A stretch of DNA of 64,000 bases from Epiperipatus broadwayi (lineage: Eukaryota; Onychophora; Udeonychophora; Euonychophora; Peripatidae), in assembly GCA_028023455.1 (NCBI GenBank), contig JAQFVV010012423.1:7296269-7360268 (forward strand). The letters are read 5' to 3'. Position 1 is the first letter of the stretch, and every line of letters begins with the position of its first letter. Below the pieces are notes generated by a model. That model saw only the letters and a list, made by a program, of their open reading frames with translations, had not been told where the DNA came from and made no database searches. Made by a program: the position numbers and the translations under genes. Below, in pieces: positions 12,791-25,854 of this stretch.

Positions 12791-13319
12791 CAGTGAAAAA
12801 AAAGTTTTAATTGTTAGTTAATTAGAAAAAAAAAAAATCAAGTAATAGATAAAATATACTGGAAATAAATTATAAATTTGTATGTTATCTTAAATTCCGG
12901 TTTTTGTATAACTTAATGAATCATGATTCAGTTGGATGTCAATTTGAATGTGATTTTAATATGGTTAATGCAACTAAATTTTTTAAAAATACTGCAAAAA
13001 ATAAAACACTTCCACACCAATTATATTATGTCTTTGCTAATAAAAAGTTTATAAATTATATTTAAACACAAGTTAGTTTTTTTCTTTACAGTGTACATAG
13101 TAAATACTTATTCATTACAGTGAAGCGGGAAACTATACTGTATCAATATACATGGTAAACCCATAAATAACAACAACAAAAAAATGTAAACAAACATATA
13201 AATGTTATGTACATTTAGCAGAAAAGTAGATATTTTTACAACTTAAACTTTATTCATGCTTTTGACATGGATATGTAATACTCATAGCAATCTAAATTTA
13301 GTAGCATTGCTAAAATATT

Positions 13320-14470
13320 AAAGAGTTATATGGTTCGATCCCAAGACTCTAACAAAAAAGAATTTATTATTGAAGTCCTGAAATGGATAGATGGAGACAT
13401 TGCAGCTGTTTCAAACAGAAAATATAAGATGGTGCACGGATGGCCGATGGGTCTTCTGACTAGTGGCATATATGCAGCTTGTATTTTACAAAATTTGAAC
13501 AGGCTATAATCCCAAAATATAACCAAACCTGAACACAATTTGTATAAGGTAGGTTGACGATACATTTATCTGCACAACAGATACACATAATACAAATATA
13601 TATCATGAATTAGCATGCATCATTAAGTTGGACTATGGAAACAGAAGACAAAGATAAAGGCATAAAATTCTTGGATCTGCATATTCAAAGAAATGATAAT
13701 ATGTTGAACTACAGAATGTTGTTAAAACTGATCATTATCAGAGAGGCAATCCACTCCCAAGTCTTTTAACTCCAATGACAACTAGATATGCTGGACTAAA
13801 AGGTTTATTTATATAGGAATAATAAATTGCAACGTTGAGGCGGATAAAAACAATTATATAGACACATATATAAAGGACTTAAAAGTTAGAATATAACTGC
13901 AATAAAGTCATGAAAACGATTGAAAGATTTTGTCATAGATTAAAAAAAACCCATTGCCTCAACCAATAGAGAATTAAAAATGGATTAGTCTTCCCTATGT
14001 TCCAAAAATCTCACAAAAATTAAAAAGAATTTGTAAAGATATTCCGAACTTCCCCATTATTAAATAGACTATCAAACAATTCCAAAGATAAATTACTCAC
14101 ATCAAACTGTTTACAAAATCCAGTGCAATCAACCCATGTTCAATGTAGCATTTTATGGAAAATCACAAGTGAATTTATCAATTAGACTAGCCCAAACCAA
14201 ATACTTATACAATAGGGTGCAAAAGAATAAAGAATATACATCATATTCATGGAGGACGAATTTAAATCAGGCCATAAATTTGATTTGATTACAGCTGGGA
14301 TCATGTGAATGGAGAGAGAAAATGCACAAAACTAAAGAGGCCTGGGTAATCGCAAGATTATAAATAAAAAAGTCATGTACTGCTTTTAAAGAAATGGGTT
14401 ATTTAAATAAATTTGAATAAATGGAATATATTTAAATACTAAAGTAATAACAGAGAAATTATAAAGGCCA
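13320..14470 (+). pseudogene. Penelope-like element (PLE) reverse transcriptase relic
   Basis: Reading three frames together recovers PLE-type RT sequence. FIIEVLKWIDGD is followed by GWPMGLLTSGIYAACILQNL, corresponding to the G-PMG block and the helix after it. A degraded catalytic region lies near 13558-13580, where the YVDD is not preserved. Then come IKFLDLHIQRNDN and KTDHYQRG, corresponding to the FLD and Y-K-T-TD motifs that follow the catalytic box in PLEs. Farther on, IPYVPK-like and HKFDLITAGIM-like stretches match the linker and C-terminal region, where a GIY-YIG nuclease would lie. No clear GIY-YIG is seen. Many stops and frameshifts make it a pseudogene. Confidence 0.6.
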
Positions 14471-14479
14471 TGAACGCTA

Positions 14480-16075
14480 AATTTAGATTGCTATTAAAAA
14501 GTTCTAATACATCACATTTATAAGATTACGATAGTCCAAAAAAGAGAAAAAATAATTTTGTTTTATTAAACAAATAGTAAAACATTGAAATTTGCAAACT
14601 TATTAAATTTTATGACTTTTTATGTCGCAGCCATTTTTCTTCCCGATTTTAATCATGTTTTATTTTGGTATGGATGCAGACATTTTTTTAAAATATAACA
14701 TTTACAAATCTTAAACATGGATTTATTTAATCATGTTTTCTTCACGATTTAAATACAAGTCAGTACCATCGTTGTAAGCATGTATACAGAATTTTTTCTT
14801 TGTATTTTTTTCTCAAAAAGTTTTATACTGTTTTAACACATATCATATCTTAAGTAAAATATTTTATAGAACAACGAGTGATAAATCAAAATAAAGTTGT
14901 AATATGCTTTCAAAAGAATGAATCTTTAATAAGAGAAATTATAAAAAGAGAGAAGCAGATTCATGTCATTATTGCATGAACCTCTAAAACAATTAAAATT
15001 GTAACTAAATAATAGGAATCATAAGAATATTTTGATTGATGGTCATGTATTACATCAGAAATTAAGTTTTATTGTTATATTTTGAAATGAACGTGAACAA
15101 TTGAACACACCTACAGTACTATAAATGTGCTTTCTCAATTTCTTATTAATAACTGCATTATTTTATATAAAAAAAATTATAATCTTAATTTATAAATGCA
15201 TATTATACATACAAAAAAGCATGATTTAGTTATATATACACTATATATGCATGTTGAAAACTACTGACCACTTGCAGTACAATAAAACAATAGTTATGTA
15301 TTGTAATCAAATTTTGTCACAAAACATTAGCTATTATATGTAATAAAACATGAGAGGAGCTCTGAACAAAATATGGTGTCATAGCTCCACTATATTATAT
15401 TCACTTTTAAACTTTTTTTTTTTTTATCAAATTTTGCATCTATGGTGATAGATTCAATTTTTTTTTTTATTCTAGACAATATGAATCTTGATTTATGAGA
15501 ATTTTGGGAAATCTATTGCTCTCATCATCCAGGGTAAAGATATATAAATAAGAAATCTATTCTGTCAAAAAATAATAAAATATTAATAATTAAGAAATGA
15601 TAAATTCAAAATATCTTCTTTTGTCTCACATTTACAATTTATGGGCATGGTAAATGAGTGCACTAACCATTATGCTTTGAAGTCCTTATATGTAGTTGCA
15701 CCCACAGGCATTCTCATTATTTGACTTATAGTTTAAACAACACTTTATCACTTTTTTTTTAAAATAGCAAACTTGTTTGCTTTTAGTCTCAAGTTATTTT
15801 TATAAAGCATTAACTGCATCTGTCATTTAATTTTTAGCTTCATTGCTTTTCCAATGATAATCTGTTTAATTTTAAAAGAATCTGTTCAGTCATAAGAAGC
15901 TTGAAATAAAGTTAAAATGTTTATTGTATAAGCAATATTTATAATGTGTAATAAGCATAAGAAAAATTGTCTTAGTTAAAAAATTTATTTATCATTTAAT
16001 TAAATGGATTTAGAAAAAATTAAAATATTTTTATTATATATATGTGTGTGTGTGTATTTATACACACACTATCAT
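14480..16075. other. AT-rich non-coding DNA
   Basis: No gene, RNA or structured repeat recognised apart from T and A runs and a short TG/TA repeat near 16034-16066. Confidence 0.5.
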
Positions 16076-16079
16076 TTTT

Positions 16080-17480
16080 ATTCAATATCATCCATTACAG
16101 GATAGTCTCTCCAAAATTAATTGTTTTTCTGATCCATTGCCCCTTCCCTCTCCACATCACAGCAGCAAACTTTTTTATAACATTCACCCATCTCACACAT
16201 GGTTTTTTTCTAGGTCTTTTACAATCTTCTGGAATCCAATTTAAAACTTCAACAATCATTTATTATCATTTCTTTTAGTAACATGACCAGCCAAGTTTAT
16301 TTTAGTCTCTTAATTGTTTCAATGATATCATTGATATCTATTTCCCCTCACTTATGAATTTCACTTCTTGTTATTCTCACTTTATATCTCTTCATATTTT
16401 GCTCTGGGAATCTGAAGTCTGTATTGCTTTTCTACTAAGCTTCAAAGTCTCAGATCTTTGAATAAGTATTAGTACAATTCTTTTATTTAAAATCTCTCTC
16501 TTTTTTTTCAAATATATAGGCATATTTTCTTTCAATAGTGTTATTTCTACCAAAGACACTTCATCCATTTTATTACATCTATTACCTACTAATCTTATCA
16601 AGGTAGTTATAGTTATTAATTTCTAATTTGTTACTTTTAATCTTTTTTTTTAAGAGTTGTTGAAACATTTTAGACTTTTTAGCATTTTTCTTTAATCCTA
16701 TGTTTTTGATTTCATCCATCAGTGCTAGATAACTTTAGTCTTCACTTATTTTTTCCATTTTCTTACAATCCCTATTTTAATCCAAATATATCTCCTGTAT
16801 AAGTATTGTAAAAAGTTTTAGAGATATTAAATTATACTATGTATTCTTTTAACATTATTATTTAAATTTCACCATGTAATGTTGCATACTCTTGATATCT
16901 CATAGCTTTAATCACCATGGAGATGCTTGTAGAATCAAATTCTTTTTCTTGATATCTACAAATATAATGCTAATTGACAAATTATACTCAGTTTTTTCTG
17001 TAACTGCTCTTAATATTTATGTTTGATCCACTATTTTATGACTACTTTTAAATCTAGCTTATGGTGATTGGTTTGGATTCAAAATTTTCTATATATGAAT
17101 AGTAATGATCTTGTATAAAACTGATAGGTTTATAATTCCATTCTTTTTCACTTTTCTTAAATATCAATAACACTATGCATTCTTCCAATGATCTTAAACA
17201 TCTTCGTTTCTTAGATGCTTTATACATAGCTTTGCCGGCAATTCCTATTGTAATTTTTCATGTAATGTTTTAAGGCTGTTGTGAGCTTTTCTATTATTTA
17301 GATTTAATTGCATGTCTCACTATTCATTTTAAATAATTGGCAATTCAAACATGATGTTGTAATTGTATGAGCTACTTTTTTAAAATTCTTTTTTAATATA
17401 TAGTTTTTTATAATTCTGTCTTCCCCATATTTTATGATGCCATTCCTCTTTTTGGTAATGGTGACATCTTTTTTTTTATT
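16080..17480 (-). pseudogene. Old RTE-clade LINE, RT and C-terminal region
   Basis: The minus strand matches the RTE copies at 1 kb and 62 kb in heavily mutated form. From 5' to 3' on this strand I see an NYKPISF-like block, a QAGF-STVDH-like block read as ARFKSSHKIVDQ, LRAVTEKTEYNL, an IKAM-YQ--- block matching KALDHQG, then VSLVEITLLKENMPIYLKK and RKAIQTSDSQSK. The 3' end near 16080-16115 matches the GGAGAGACCATCCTGCAGTGG terminus. No frame is open for long. The element appears to continue at 19.1-20.0 kb, split by the array at 17.65-19.0 kb. Confidence 0.72.
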
Positions 17481-17649
17481 ATAAAATATAGGAAATTTTA
17501 TTCTGTAATTTGGTTACAACTCATATGATAAAGTTAAAAATAGGATACATTAAATGGTATTCATAGAAGAAAAATATTTGATGATGTTTATTATCTTGTT
17601 ACAAATCTTCGAGTTTGCATGATTATATGATGTGCCACACAAAGTTTAA

Positions 17650-19000
17650 CTCGTCATTTTACTCGGTAAATGTTGATTCACATACAATAACTGAGAAATT
17701 GAAACTGCAATGGACACCCCCCCCATCCAGAGAAAGCCAGTGCCTGGAACAATCCCCTCATACCAGTTCCCCATAGTGCTAGGATTCAGGCCCCAGGGAC
17801 CCCCAGATTCTCCCATCTTGACAGCATAGATGAGTGAAACTGTGGTCCCAATCCAAGATAATTGTTGATTTACATAATGCAATACAAAATTCCAACCACC
17901 ATGAATAACGTCAACCCCATCTCTCCAGAAATGAGAAAATCTATACCAGTAATGATCCCCTCACACCCTCATCCCAGTCAACCGGAAAACCAGGACTTAG
18001 GCTCCCTGCTCCCAGCCACCAGACTCCCCCATCCAACCAACAAAGATGAGTCAAACAGAAGTTTTAAACAAAAGGTAAAATCACAGCAGCAATCTCTGAG
18101 TTTTCACTGGTTGGCACACATTATGTTCAATTTGAAGAACACTTCACAGTTTTACATTGTAACTGTTGATTTACAAAGTCTTTTGTGGAATACCAATTGA
18201 CAAGTTAAATTTGTCCATAATTTATCCAGTGAAATCCAGAAACCTTCATCCGTAAGATTGATAACTATTGATAGGATTCCAATGTTATAAAGTAACTGCT
18301 GATTCACACCGCAAAATACAGAAACCAGAATGCAATGGAACACATCATCCCCAAACAAAATGAAAAATTCAATGCCAGTAATGATTCCCAAAGCATTCAC
18401 AACCCAGCTGGCCTCCCAACGGCTGGGGCCCAAGGCCCTGGACCCTCCTAACCATAAGACTCACCCATACCGGTGGGAAGGATGAGTGAAACACTTGCCC
18501 CAATCCCAGCATAAATCACAGTTAAAATCACCAGAACTTTCAATACCTGGCAACTAAGTTTTCCTCTTGTTATCAAAATCAAGAACTTTGATATATATAT
18601 ATTAAGGAAATACCACTTATATTATATGCTATATAACCATCAACTCAAAGATTAGCAAGGCAACAAACTGTTAATTTATATAGTGTAATGTAGAACTTAA
18701 AATGACAAATTGCAATTAGACAGTATTGTTTTAGTTGCATTAATCCACGAGCTGATTAACTGTTGATAGTAATCTAATGTTACAATTCAGGATGATTTAT
18801 CAATTCCAAAATTCAAATATGAATGGCATTCGAAAGTCAATTCAAAGTTCTAGAAAGCAACTGTTGATTTATATAGTGTAGTGTAGAAGTTAAAATGACT
18901 TATATTTTGCTGCCTTTATCCATGATATGATTTACTGTTGGTGATAATCAAATGTTGTGATCATCTGGAGAGATAATTTATATCTGAAAAGAGAGCTAAG
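17650..19000. repeat. Diverged tandem array (~190-220-bp unit)
   Basis: The motif AACTGTTGATTYACA or close variants recurs at about 17666, 17860, 18160, 18290, 18664 and 18859. A second motif, GATGAGTSAAAC, recurs at 17829, 18042 and 18481. The last two units (18664 and 18859) align well over about 40 nt and then along the rest. The 5' two thirds is unusually GC-rich for the window, with C8 at 17717-17724. ORFs inside (up to 112 codons) change frame between units and look like by-products of composition. The array sits between two parts of the minus-strand RTE relic. Confidence 0.6.
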
Positions 19001-19119
19001 AAGCTACTCTTTTAAATAGGAATAATTTTAGGGACAAATGGAACTAAAACGGGGAGCCAATAACAGTCAACTGGAGTTCTTGGCTCTCGCTAGTGGACTA
19101 TTCCTTTTTTGTTATTGTT

Positions 19120-20000
19120 TTTAAAGTTTTCTATTATATTCCAAGATGTTGTATAATACTTTTGAGATTTGCTTTTATTGCCATTTATAGTTTTATTTTT
19201 TAGGTCATCATTAACTTTTTTCATACCATTTTATAGAATTTAAGATATTTAGTTTTTTTAAGTGAATTATTTTTAAACATTTTTTATTTATTTATTTCTT
19301 CTCTCATTTATTGTCTTGTATCATTTGAAAATTTATTGCTGAATTGCTATTTTTATATATCAACTATTTTCCTAACACTCCTTAGTATAATATCGATTAT
19401 CTTTAATGAAATCATTCAAGTCTGAACTATCACCAAGTTCTGATAATAATTTAAAACTATTTGCATATTCTAGTTTTAGATTATTTGAATATTTCTGAAG
19501 ATTAGAAATATTGTCTATTAGAATGATCTATCTATCTTAATAGCTTCTGACTCTCAAGCTTTGTATGAACACATAACCTATCTACATTTTTCTAATCTAT
19601 GATCAATTCCTTTGTTGAATCTAATTAACTCTTGAAAAATGCTATTTACTATTAATCAATGTATAATTCAACTATGCTGTATCTTTATCTAGTTGCATTA
19701 ATTTTCATGTTTGCTTTGGATTTCTCTAAAAAAAATTCATAACACTCCTGAACCAGTTACATATCCCTTGCTGAAATTCATATGTAAAGTATCACTAATA
19801 CCTATTGTTACATTAATTTTAGCCATTTTATTCAGAATTAAGTTTGTTTCCCAAAGGGGTGATGCTGTGATGTTAATCTATAATTAAGTGTTAATGATAT
19901 TATATATACATCATTGTATCTTATATTTAAAATCCTCCTCTCAAAAATACTATTAAACTCACCATTTATTGATCAATAAACAAAAAAAAAACTAAGTAAA
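19120..20000 (-). pseudogene. RTE LINE relic, endonuclease C-terminus and linker
   Basis: In mixed frames the minus strand yields a stretch matching the end of the RTE endonuclease and the start of the linker: NSFKLLSELGDSSDLNDF, then YKTINERRNK, corresponding to the NRFEVL--L and W--I-ERR-LK blocks of RTE proteins. It lies upstream (on the minus strand) of 16.1-17.5 kb, the expected order of one element. The upstream boundary is not resolved. Confidence 0.45.
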
Positions 20001-22440
20001 TCACAATACTCTGTCTGACTTATCCAGCAGTTTAATTAAAAAGAAATTTGGTAACTCATAATTTTCATTTTCAACAGTTTCTCTATTTGTTTATTTTTTT
20101 AAATTTCAGGATATTCATGTAATTCTATAAAGAATGATTCAAACATAAACATAATAATTCAAAATAAATAGTAATATGACAAGCAATAACAATATATATA
20201 TATTTAATCAAATATCAATATTACCACATACAAGTATGTTTCATATATAAATAAAACTTAAATTATTTTTCTAATTTCCCCCCACCTTCATTTTTTTTAA
20301 AATACTAAATGTTATAAAGAAAATAAATATTAATAATATACAGATTCTATATATTTTTTGCTGTTAAGGAAACAACCTTGAAATTGATTAGATCAAATAC
20401 CTTTTTTTTTATTATATTGAATACTTTGTTTTGTAATTTTCTTTTTTTCTGAAATGTTTCAACAATTTAATAGTCATTAGTCTTTGAAGGTATTAATAAA
20501 CATAATTAATAATGTTTTCTTATATATATATTTAAAGCAATTTTAATTAAATAGTCAGATGTTTCATATCCAACTCTCAGTCATCAAAGAAAGTTTGCCA
20601 TTATTACTATTACTTTAATGTAATATATTCTAGCTATTTATATGTATAAAAACTTATATACATGTTTATATATGGGAGTTTTAATTAAGTAGGCAAAAAG
20701 GTTTTATGTCCAATTATTAAAACTTAATCATCAATGACAGTTTACTATTATATTATTATAAAATAGACTGCAACTATTTTTGGAATGAGGTAAATATACT
20801 TTACTAATATCTTTCAGAGATAACTTGATGCCTTGTCTACAGAGATTGCTTTAATAAATTTATAGACATTGTTCAAATGTTATATAATTCTATTCTATGT
20901 TGATTACTTACCAGTTTTTGGTGCAAACAATGATTCACGTGTTAATAAAGATATATTTTTCTATTATTGTATTCTACTAACAAAAGGGAAGAATGTGATG
21001 TTATCAAGATATTTCATTCTTTTTTTTAAATTTTATCTGTAATTGACTTTTTATTATAGGACTATATAAGATCACTTGATATTTTTTCTTGCATGTTAAT
21101 AGTTATTTACAATTTGCTATTTGGATCATAGACTTAAAAGATTGGAATCACTACTGATTGGACATTTCTATAATAATTTATCACTATCTTTTCATCTAAT
21201 GTTTAATCTTATAATTGTCTAAATTTTATGCTTGCCCAGTTACACTTTAAAATCCCATTGCACTATTTTGACATTTGTATTAGATTGAGCAGTTAGAATA
21301 ATTATTCCACAATTAAATAAATTTAAATATTATCATTTTTTTTGCCCCTGTAGTAATCCTTCATTAGATGGATTTTTAAAATTATTCTTTCTATTTGATT
21401 GCTTTATTCTATGTTTTTTTATTTTTGTTTTATTGAAATAACCAATATTTGGCAATAACTATATCAATATATAATTATTTTGAATATTATATTGCCTAAT
21501 TACTAATTTGAATATGCATATTATAATGATGTTTTTCATGTATGTAGTTTGGTTTTTTATATACAATGTGTTATTTTCTTTCTAGTCTCAATTATATATT
21601 ATCTTTAATTTAAAACCTGAATTTAATTATCTAAAATTTAAATTCCTGTATAATAATTTTAGCATATTAGATTTAATATTTCAAGATCTCTGGGTAAGGT
21701 AATAAAATCAAACATTTACTCGAAATAAACTTTTGTTGAATATTTTAATATATAGTTAACAAAAATTGTCTAATAAAGACAATTTACTTTTTTAACTGAC
21801 TGAATATCACAATCTAAATTGTTGGAGGTATAATATATTGTATTGATGCTAGAAAGAAAATCTAGACATAAAGTACATGTGAAAAGATTTAGCTAAATTT
21901 GCTGTTATTATTACATAGGAAGTTGTATCCATAACTCTGTGAAAGAGAATTAAGAAAAGAAAAAATGTTGGATATTGATATTTTTGAATTTTTGTATAAA
22001 TTTTTAATAATATTGATAAATTATTATTTCTTAAAGAAGTTATTTGATTATTTTATGGAAACATTCTCATAATTTTGCAAAAAAAGTTTAAAAGAGAAAG
22101 AAAATAATGGATTTGTGAAGTACATTTGAAACTATTGAATACATCATAAATTTTTGAATGCTATCACACATGATCTAGTTTATTAAAATCAATGACTAGA
22201 AAAAACAGGAATCAATTTGGAGATCTAGGCACTTATTCAATTAAATCTAGAATCTATAGTTTCATCTTAATATTATCTCAGATTAATAGCAAAATGATAT
22301 GGGGCATTATTCTATTGGAAATCTCATTTTACATCATTTTTCATTTGTTTATTTTCCAAATTTTACCTTATATGATTTTGGTTTAGTAGTATTTGAATGT
22401 AAACCTAAATAATTCAAAATAAATCAAGGGTGGGTGTAGG
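20001..22440. other. AT-rich non-coding DNA
   Basis: No gene recognised. The 5' part may contain further decayed RTE endonuclease sequence on the minus strand, but nothing specific enough to call. Confidence 0.45.
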
Positions 22441-22470
22441 GCATAACAAATGTATATATAATATAATGAA

Positions 22471-23404
22471 CAAGCTTTTTGATAAATGCTGTAAGAGAAA
22501 GCATTTAAAATCTCTACCAAGAATTATCTCTATCCCCAAGCTGGTTTCAAGCTAATAGCTCTCATCAGTGAGGCCTAGGACATCCATTCAGATACTAGTT
22601 CTAAAATACAAACTGAAGCCTAGTATTTATTGAATGCTTAACTATTAAGTAGAAAATCTGAAATTTTCAGACATCTATGTCTTTAAATCCAGCTATCTAG
22701 ATTGAATAGCCATATGGGACTGAACTAAATTCATATACACCATATATTAATAGCGTTAACAATGTAACATCACCAAAGCCTTAAAAACCAAACTATAATA
22801 GTAAGTAAATCAAGTTATACATTACATGACTTAATTAGCTTGTATTTACAAATATAATATAATGAGTGTGTTAATTAATAGCTTTAAAGCTTTTCGATAA
22901 ATGCCACAAGAGAAAGCATTTAAAATCTCTATCTAGAATTAGATTTCCAAACCGGTTTCAAGATAATGGATCTCGTCAGTGAGGCACTAGGACATTTATT
23001 CAGATACTAGATCTAAAATACAAACCGAAACCCAGTATTTATCGAATGCTTATCTATTAAATAAAAAATCTGAAAATTTCAGACATCAGTATATCTTCAA
23101 ACCCAGCTATCTAACTTAAATGGACATATGGGACTGAACTAAATTCAGATACACCATATATTAATAGCTTTAGCAATGTAACATCAGCAAAACCTTAAAA
23201 AGCCAAACTATAATAGCAAAGAAACCAAGTCATACATCATGTTTCTTAATTAGCTTGTATTTACAAATGTAATGTAATGAGCATGCTAATAGCTCTAAAC
23301 AAACTTTTCGATAAATGCTGCAAGAGAAAGCATTTAAAATCTCTATCTAGAATTATCCCTATCCCTAAACCGTTTTTGAGCTAATGGCTCTCATCAAAGA
23401 ACTA
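22471..23404 (-). mobile_element. Tandem array of hammerhead-core repeat, ~415-bp units (retrozyme-like)
   Basis: Two full units (22471-22885, 22886-23299) and a partial third (23300-23404) are direct repeats. Each starts with AGCTTTTYGATAAATGC and AGAGAAAGCATTTAAAATCT. On the minus strand each unit carries a 25-nt core: CTGATGA-13 nt-GAAAC at 22544-22568, CTGACGA-13 nt-GAAAC at 22955-22979, and a degraded version at 23372-23397. In units 1 and 3 the 13 nt fold as a 4-bp stem with a 5-nt loop (GAGC/GCTT and GAGC/GCTC, so a G-U pair becomes G-C). This is the catalytic-core pattern of hammerhead ribozymes. Tandem ~400-bp units with hammerheads are the architecture of metazoan retrozymes. Stem I and the cleavage triplet were not resolved; a GGGGATA just downstream supplies a possible AUA. 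Confidence 0.6.
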
Positions 23405-23950
23405 ATTAAGACACGTGATGTATGACTTTGTTTCTTTACTATTATAGTTTGCCTTTTAAGGCTTTGATGATGTTATATTGGTAAGGCTATTAATATATGG
23501 TGTATGTGAATTTAGTTCAATCCCATATGGCTATTTAAATTAGATAGCTGGGTTTGAAGACATAGATGGCTGAAAATTTTAGATTTTCTATTTAATAGTT
23601 AAGTTTTCTATAAATGCTGAGTTTGAGTTTGTATTTTAGATCTAGTGTTTGAATGTTCTAGCACCTTATCTTGAAACTGGTTTGGGGATAGGGATAATTC
23701 TAGATAAAGATTTTAAATGCTTGTTTAGAGCTATTAGCACACTCATAATATTACATTTGTAAATACAAGGTAATTAAGTCACATGAGATGTATGATTTGA
23801 TTATTTTACTATTATAGTTTATGTTGAAACGGGTTTGGGAATAGGGACCATTAGCTCGAAAACAGTTTGAGAATAGGAATAATTCTAGATAGAGATTTCA
23901 AAAACTTTCTCTTGTGGTATTTATCAAAAAGCTTGTTTAGAGCTATTGCA
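23405..23950 (+). mobile_element. Inverted, degraded copies of the hammerhead-core repeat
   Basis: After 23404 the same repeat reads in the opposite direction. Examples are the reverse of the CATATGGGACTGAACTAAATTC block near 23510-23530, then TTATCTTGAAACTGGTTTGG near 23666 and GGGGATAGGGATAATTCTAG near 23684. A second partial copy lies at 23828-23945 (CCATTAGCTCGAAAACAG). The CTGATGA half of the core is missing in the first inverted copy. The region makes a large inverted repeat with 22471-23404. Confidence 0.65.
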
Positions 23951-25850
23951 TACTCATTGTCTGATATATGGCTTAGTTTGCTTACAAATGTTTATATATA
24001 TTTGATTTCAATATAATTCATAGAACTTATTGAAATCATTATTTTTCTATGTAGTTTGGGTTTCTGAAGATCAGTATTATGTTTGCTGACACTATTAAGA
24101 TAAAATAGTGATTTATCATTATAAAACAATAAATTCTCATTGTAACATGAATCATGCCTAACATTCCTTATGCTTTTTTGTTCATTGTTGGGCAGTTCTT
24201 GAATTATCTGCCCTTTGAAGAAAGGAAATGTGATTTATAAGAATTTGTTGATAGAATTTTTTGAAATTATTTCCAAAAGATGTTGATCTACTATCATAGA
24301 TGTTTCATCATAAATTGCAGTTTTTGAATGGCTTTTGCACTGTTGACTATGCACATTTTTCATTATTTTGAAATAATTTGTCCCCCCCTCTCCCAACAAC
24401 ATGTATTATTGGGTGTTTGAATTTGGCAAGCTTTTTATCTTGGATATCTATCTTGCATATATGAACACAATCTTTGTGCAGTTATCTATTTAAAGTTTAA
24501 AAATCTCATAATGGAGCTGACAAAGAAAAAATAATTGACTAATTTATATAGAGAAAAGAAAAATATATATAGCAAATTATCTAGGGATTCAGATTTTTAA
24601 TAAAACAATGATCAATTTATATAGATTAAATTAAACGCATATATATTAGTCCAATAAATTATAAGAAAAGCACCATTTTAGTTTACACAATGCTTTTTAA
24701 AAGTAAATTGTCTATTTTATTCTAGCATTCTAATATCTATTGATTGCTCAAGCTTAAAATGGATAGAATGTGTTAGTAATAATAACAGGTGAATAATTTT
24801 AAAAATCAATATAGTAGGTTCTTTGATCAACATTTAAATAAATAAAAATCATATTGGTAACTAATAAAGTATTGTATATTTCAAATTTCTTCAAAAAGAT
24901 ATTAATTATTAATTTGAGAAATACAGATATTCCAATATGCAAATAAGGAAATTTAAAATAAGAGCTCTGAAAAAGACTACTAGATATCAAAATTGTCAGA
25001 CAATTGAGTAAAAGCATTGATAAGTATTCAAAGAATAGATGATTTTTTTAAAGTGATTTCTTAAATATAATGATTTTTTTTTTTGCCAATTTGGCTATAG
25101 CCCTTATTTTTAAATCTAGCGTGTCCCCATTTACAAATTCAAAAATGTAAATAAATAGTATATATACATAAAATAGCATGTCTGTATATGCATTACTACA
25201 AACAGTTTTAATTTTATATATTCATTCTGTCTCTTATATGTATACTTTATATCTGTAAAAATAAAAATACAGTTCTTTCTCGATTCTGAAACAATCTCGT
25301 ATTTATCAAAAACTTTCACTGATATTTTCATAATTGTTTGAAGAACTAAATGTAATTGTAATCTTTGGTTTAACATTTTGTATTTTCTGATATCATTACC
25401 ATTTAAACTACTTGCATTTACTTTTTGTATAAACTGCTCTGTTATTCAACCTGGATGGAAATTTCACTTTTTTTTTCTACTTTGATAATAGTGGAATTTA
25501 TAAGTTACTGCAATCCATCTTTTCCACCACCACAGTCTATTGTCTCAATCCAGGTACTTCAGTTTTGACAGTTTCCCTCTTAACTATTTATAGGATTATT
25601 TACTGATTCTAAATTTTAAAAGAATTGTTAATGGTACAATTTATCAAAATTAATGCTAAAAGTAGTATAATCAATTTGTCCATTTGGCTTCACAGTTACA
25701 GAATAGCAATTTCAAACATGAATAATCAAAAAGTATATAGTCACTATGCCACATAGTTATTTAAAAAAATTAGAAATGTACTTTTAACCTTTAATTAAAT
25801 TGAAAATTTTGTCATTTATAGGATTTATTGAAATAATAAGATCATCATTG
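23951..25850. other. AT-rich non-coding DNA
   Basis: No gene recognised; ORFs of 72-81 codons here are low complexity. Confidence 0.5.
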
Positions 25851-25854
25851 AATT

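Noticed and set aside
16034-16066. TG/TA microsatellite as a CRISPR-like or regulatory repeat
   Set aside because: Simple dinucleotide repeat; no regular spacers and eukaryotic context.
17862-18433. Overlapping ORFs of 78-112 codons on both strands
   Set aside because: They sit in the GC-richer tandem array, are not in the same frame between units, and match no family.
17829-18495. Repeated GATGAGTGAAAC motif looked like a hammerhead with a minimal stem II
   Set aside because: The C3 and U4 positions before GAUGA are not conserved in any unit and no stem II is possible, so it fails the hammerhead core.
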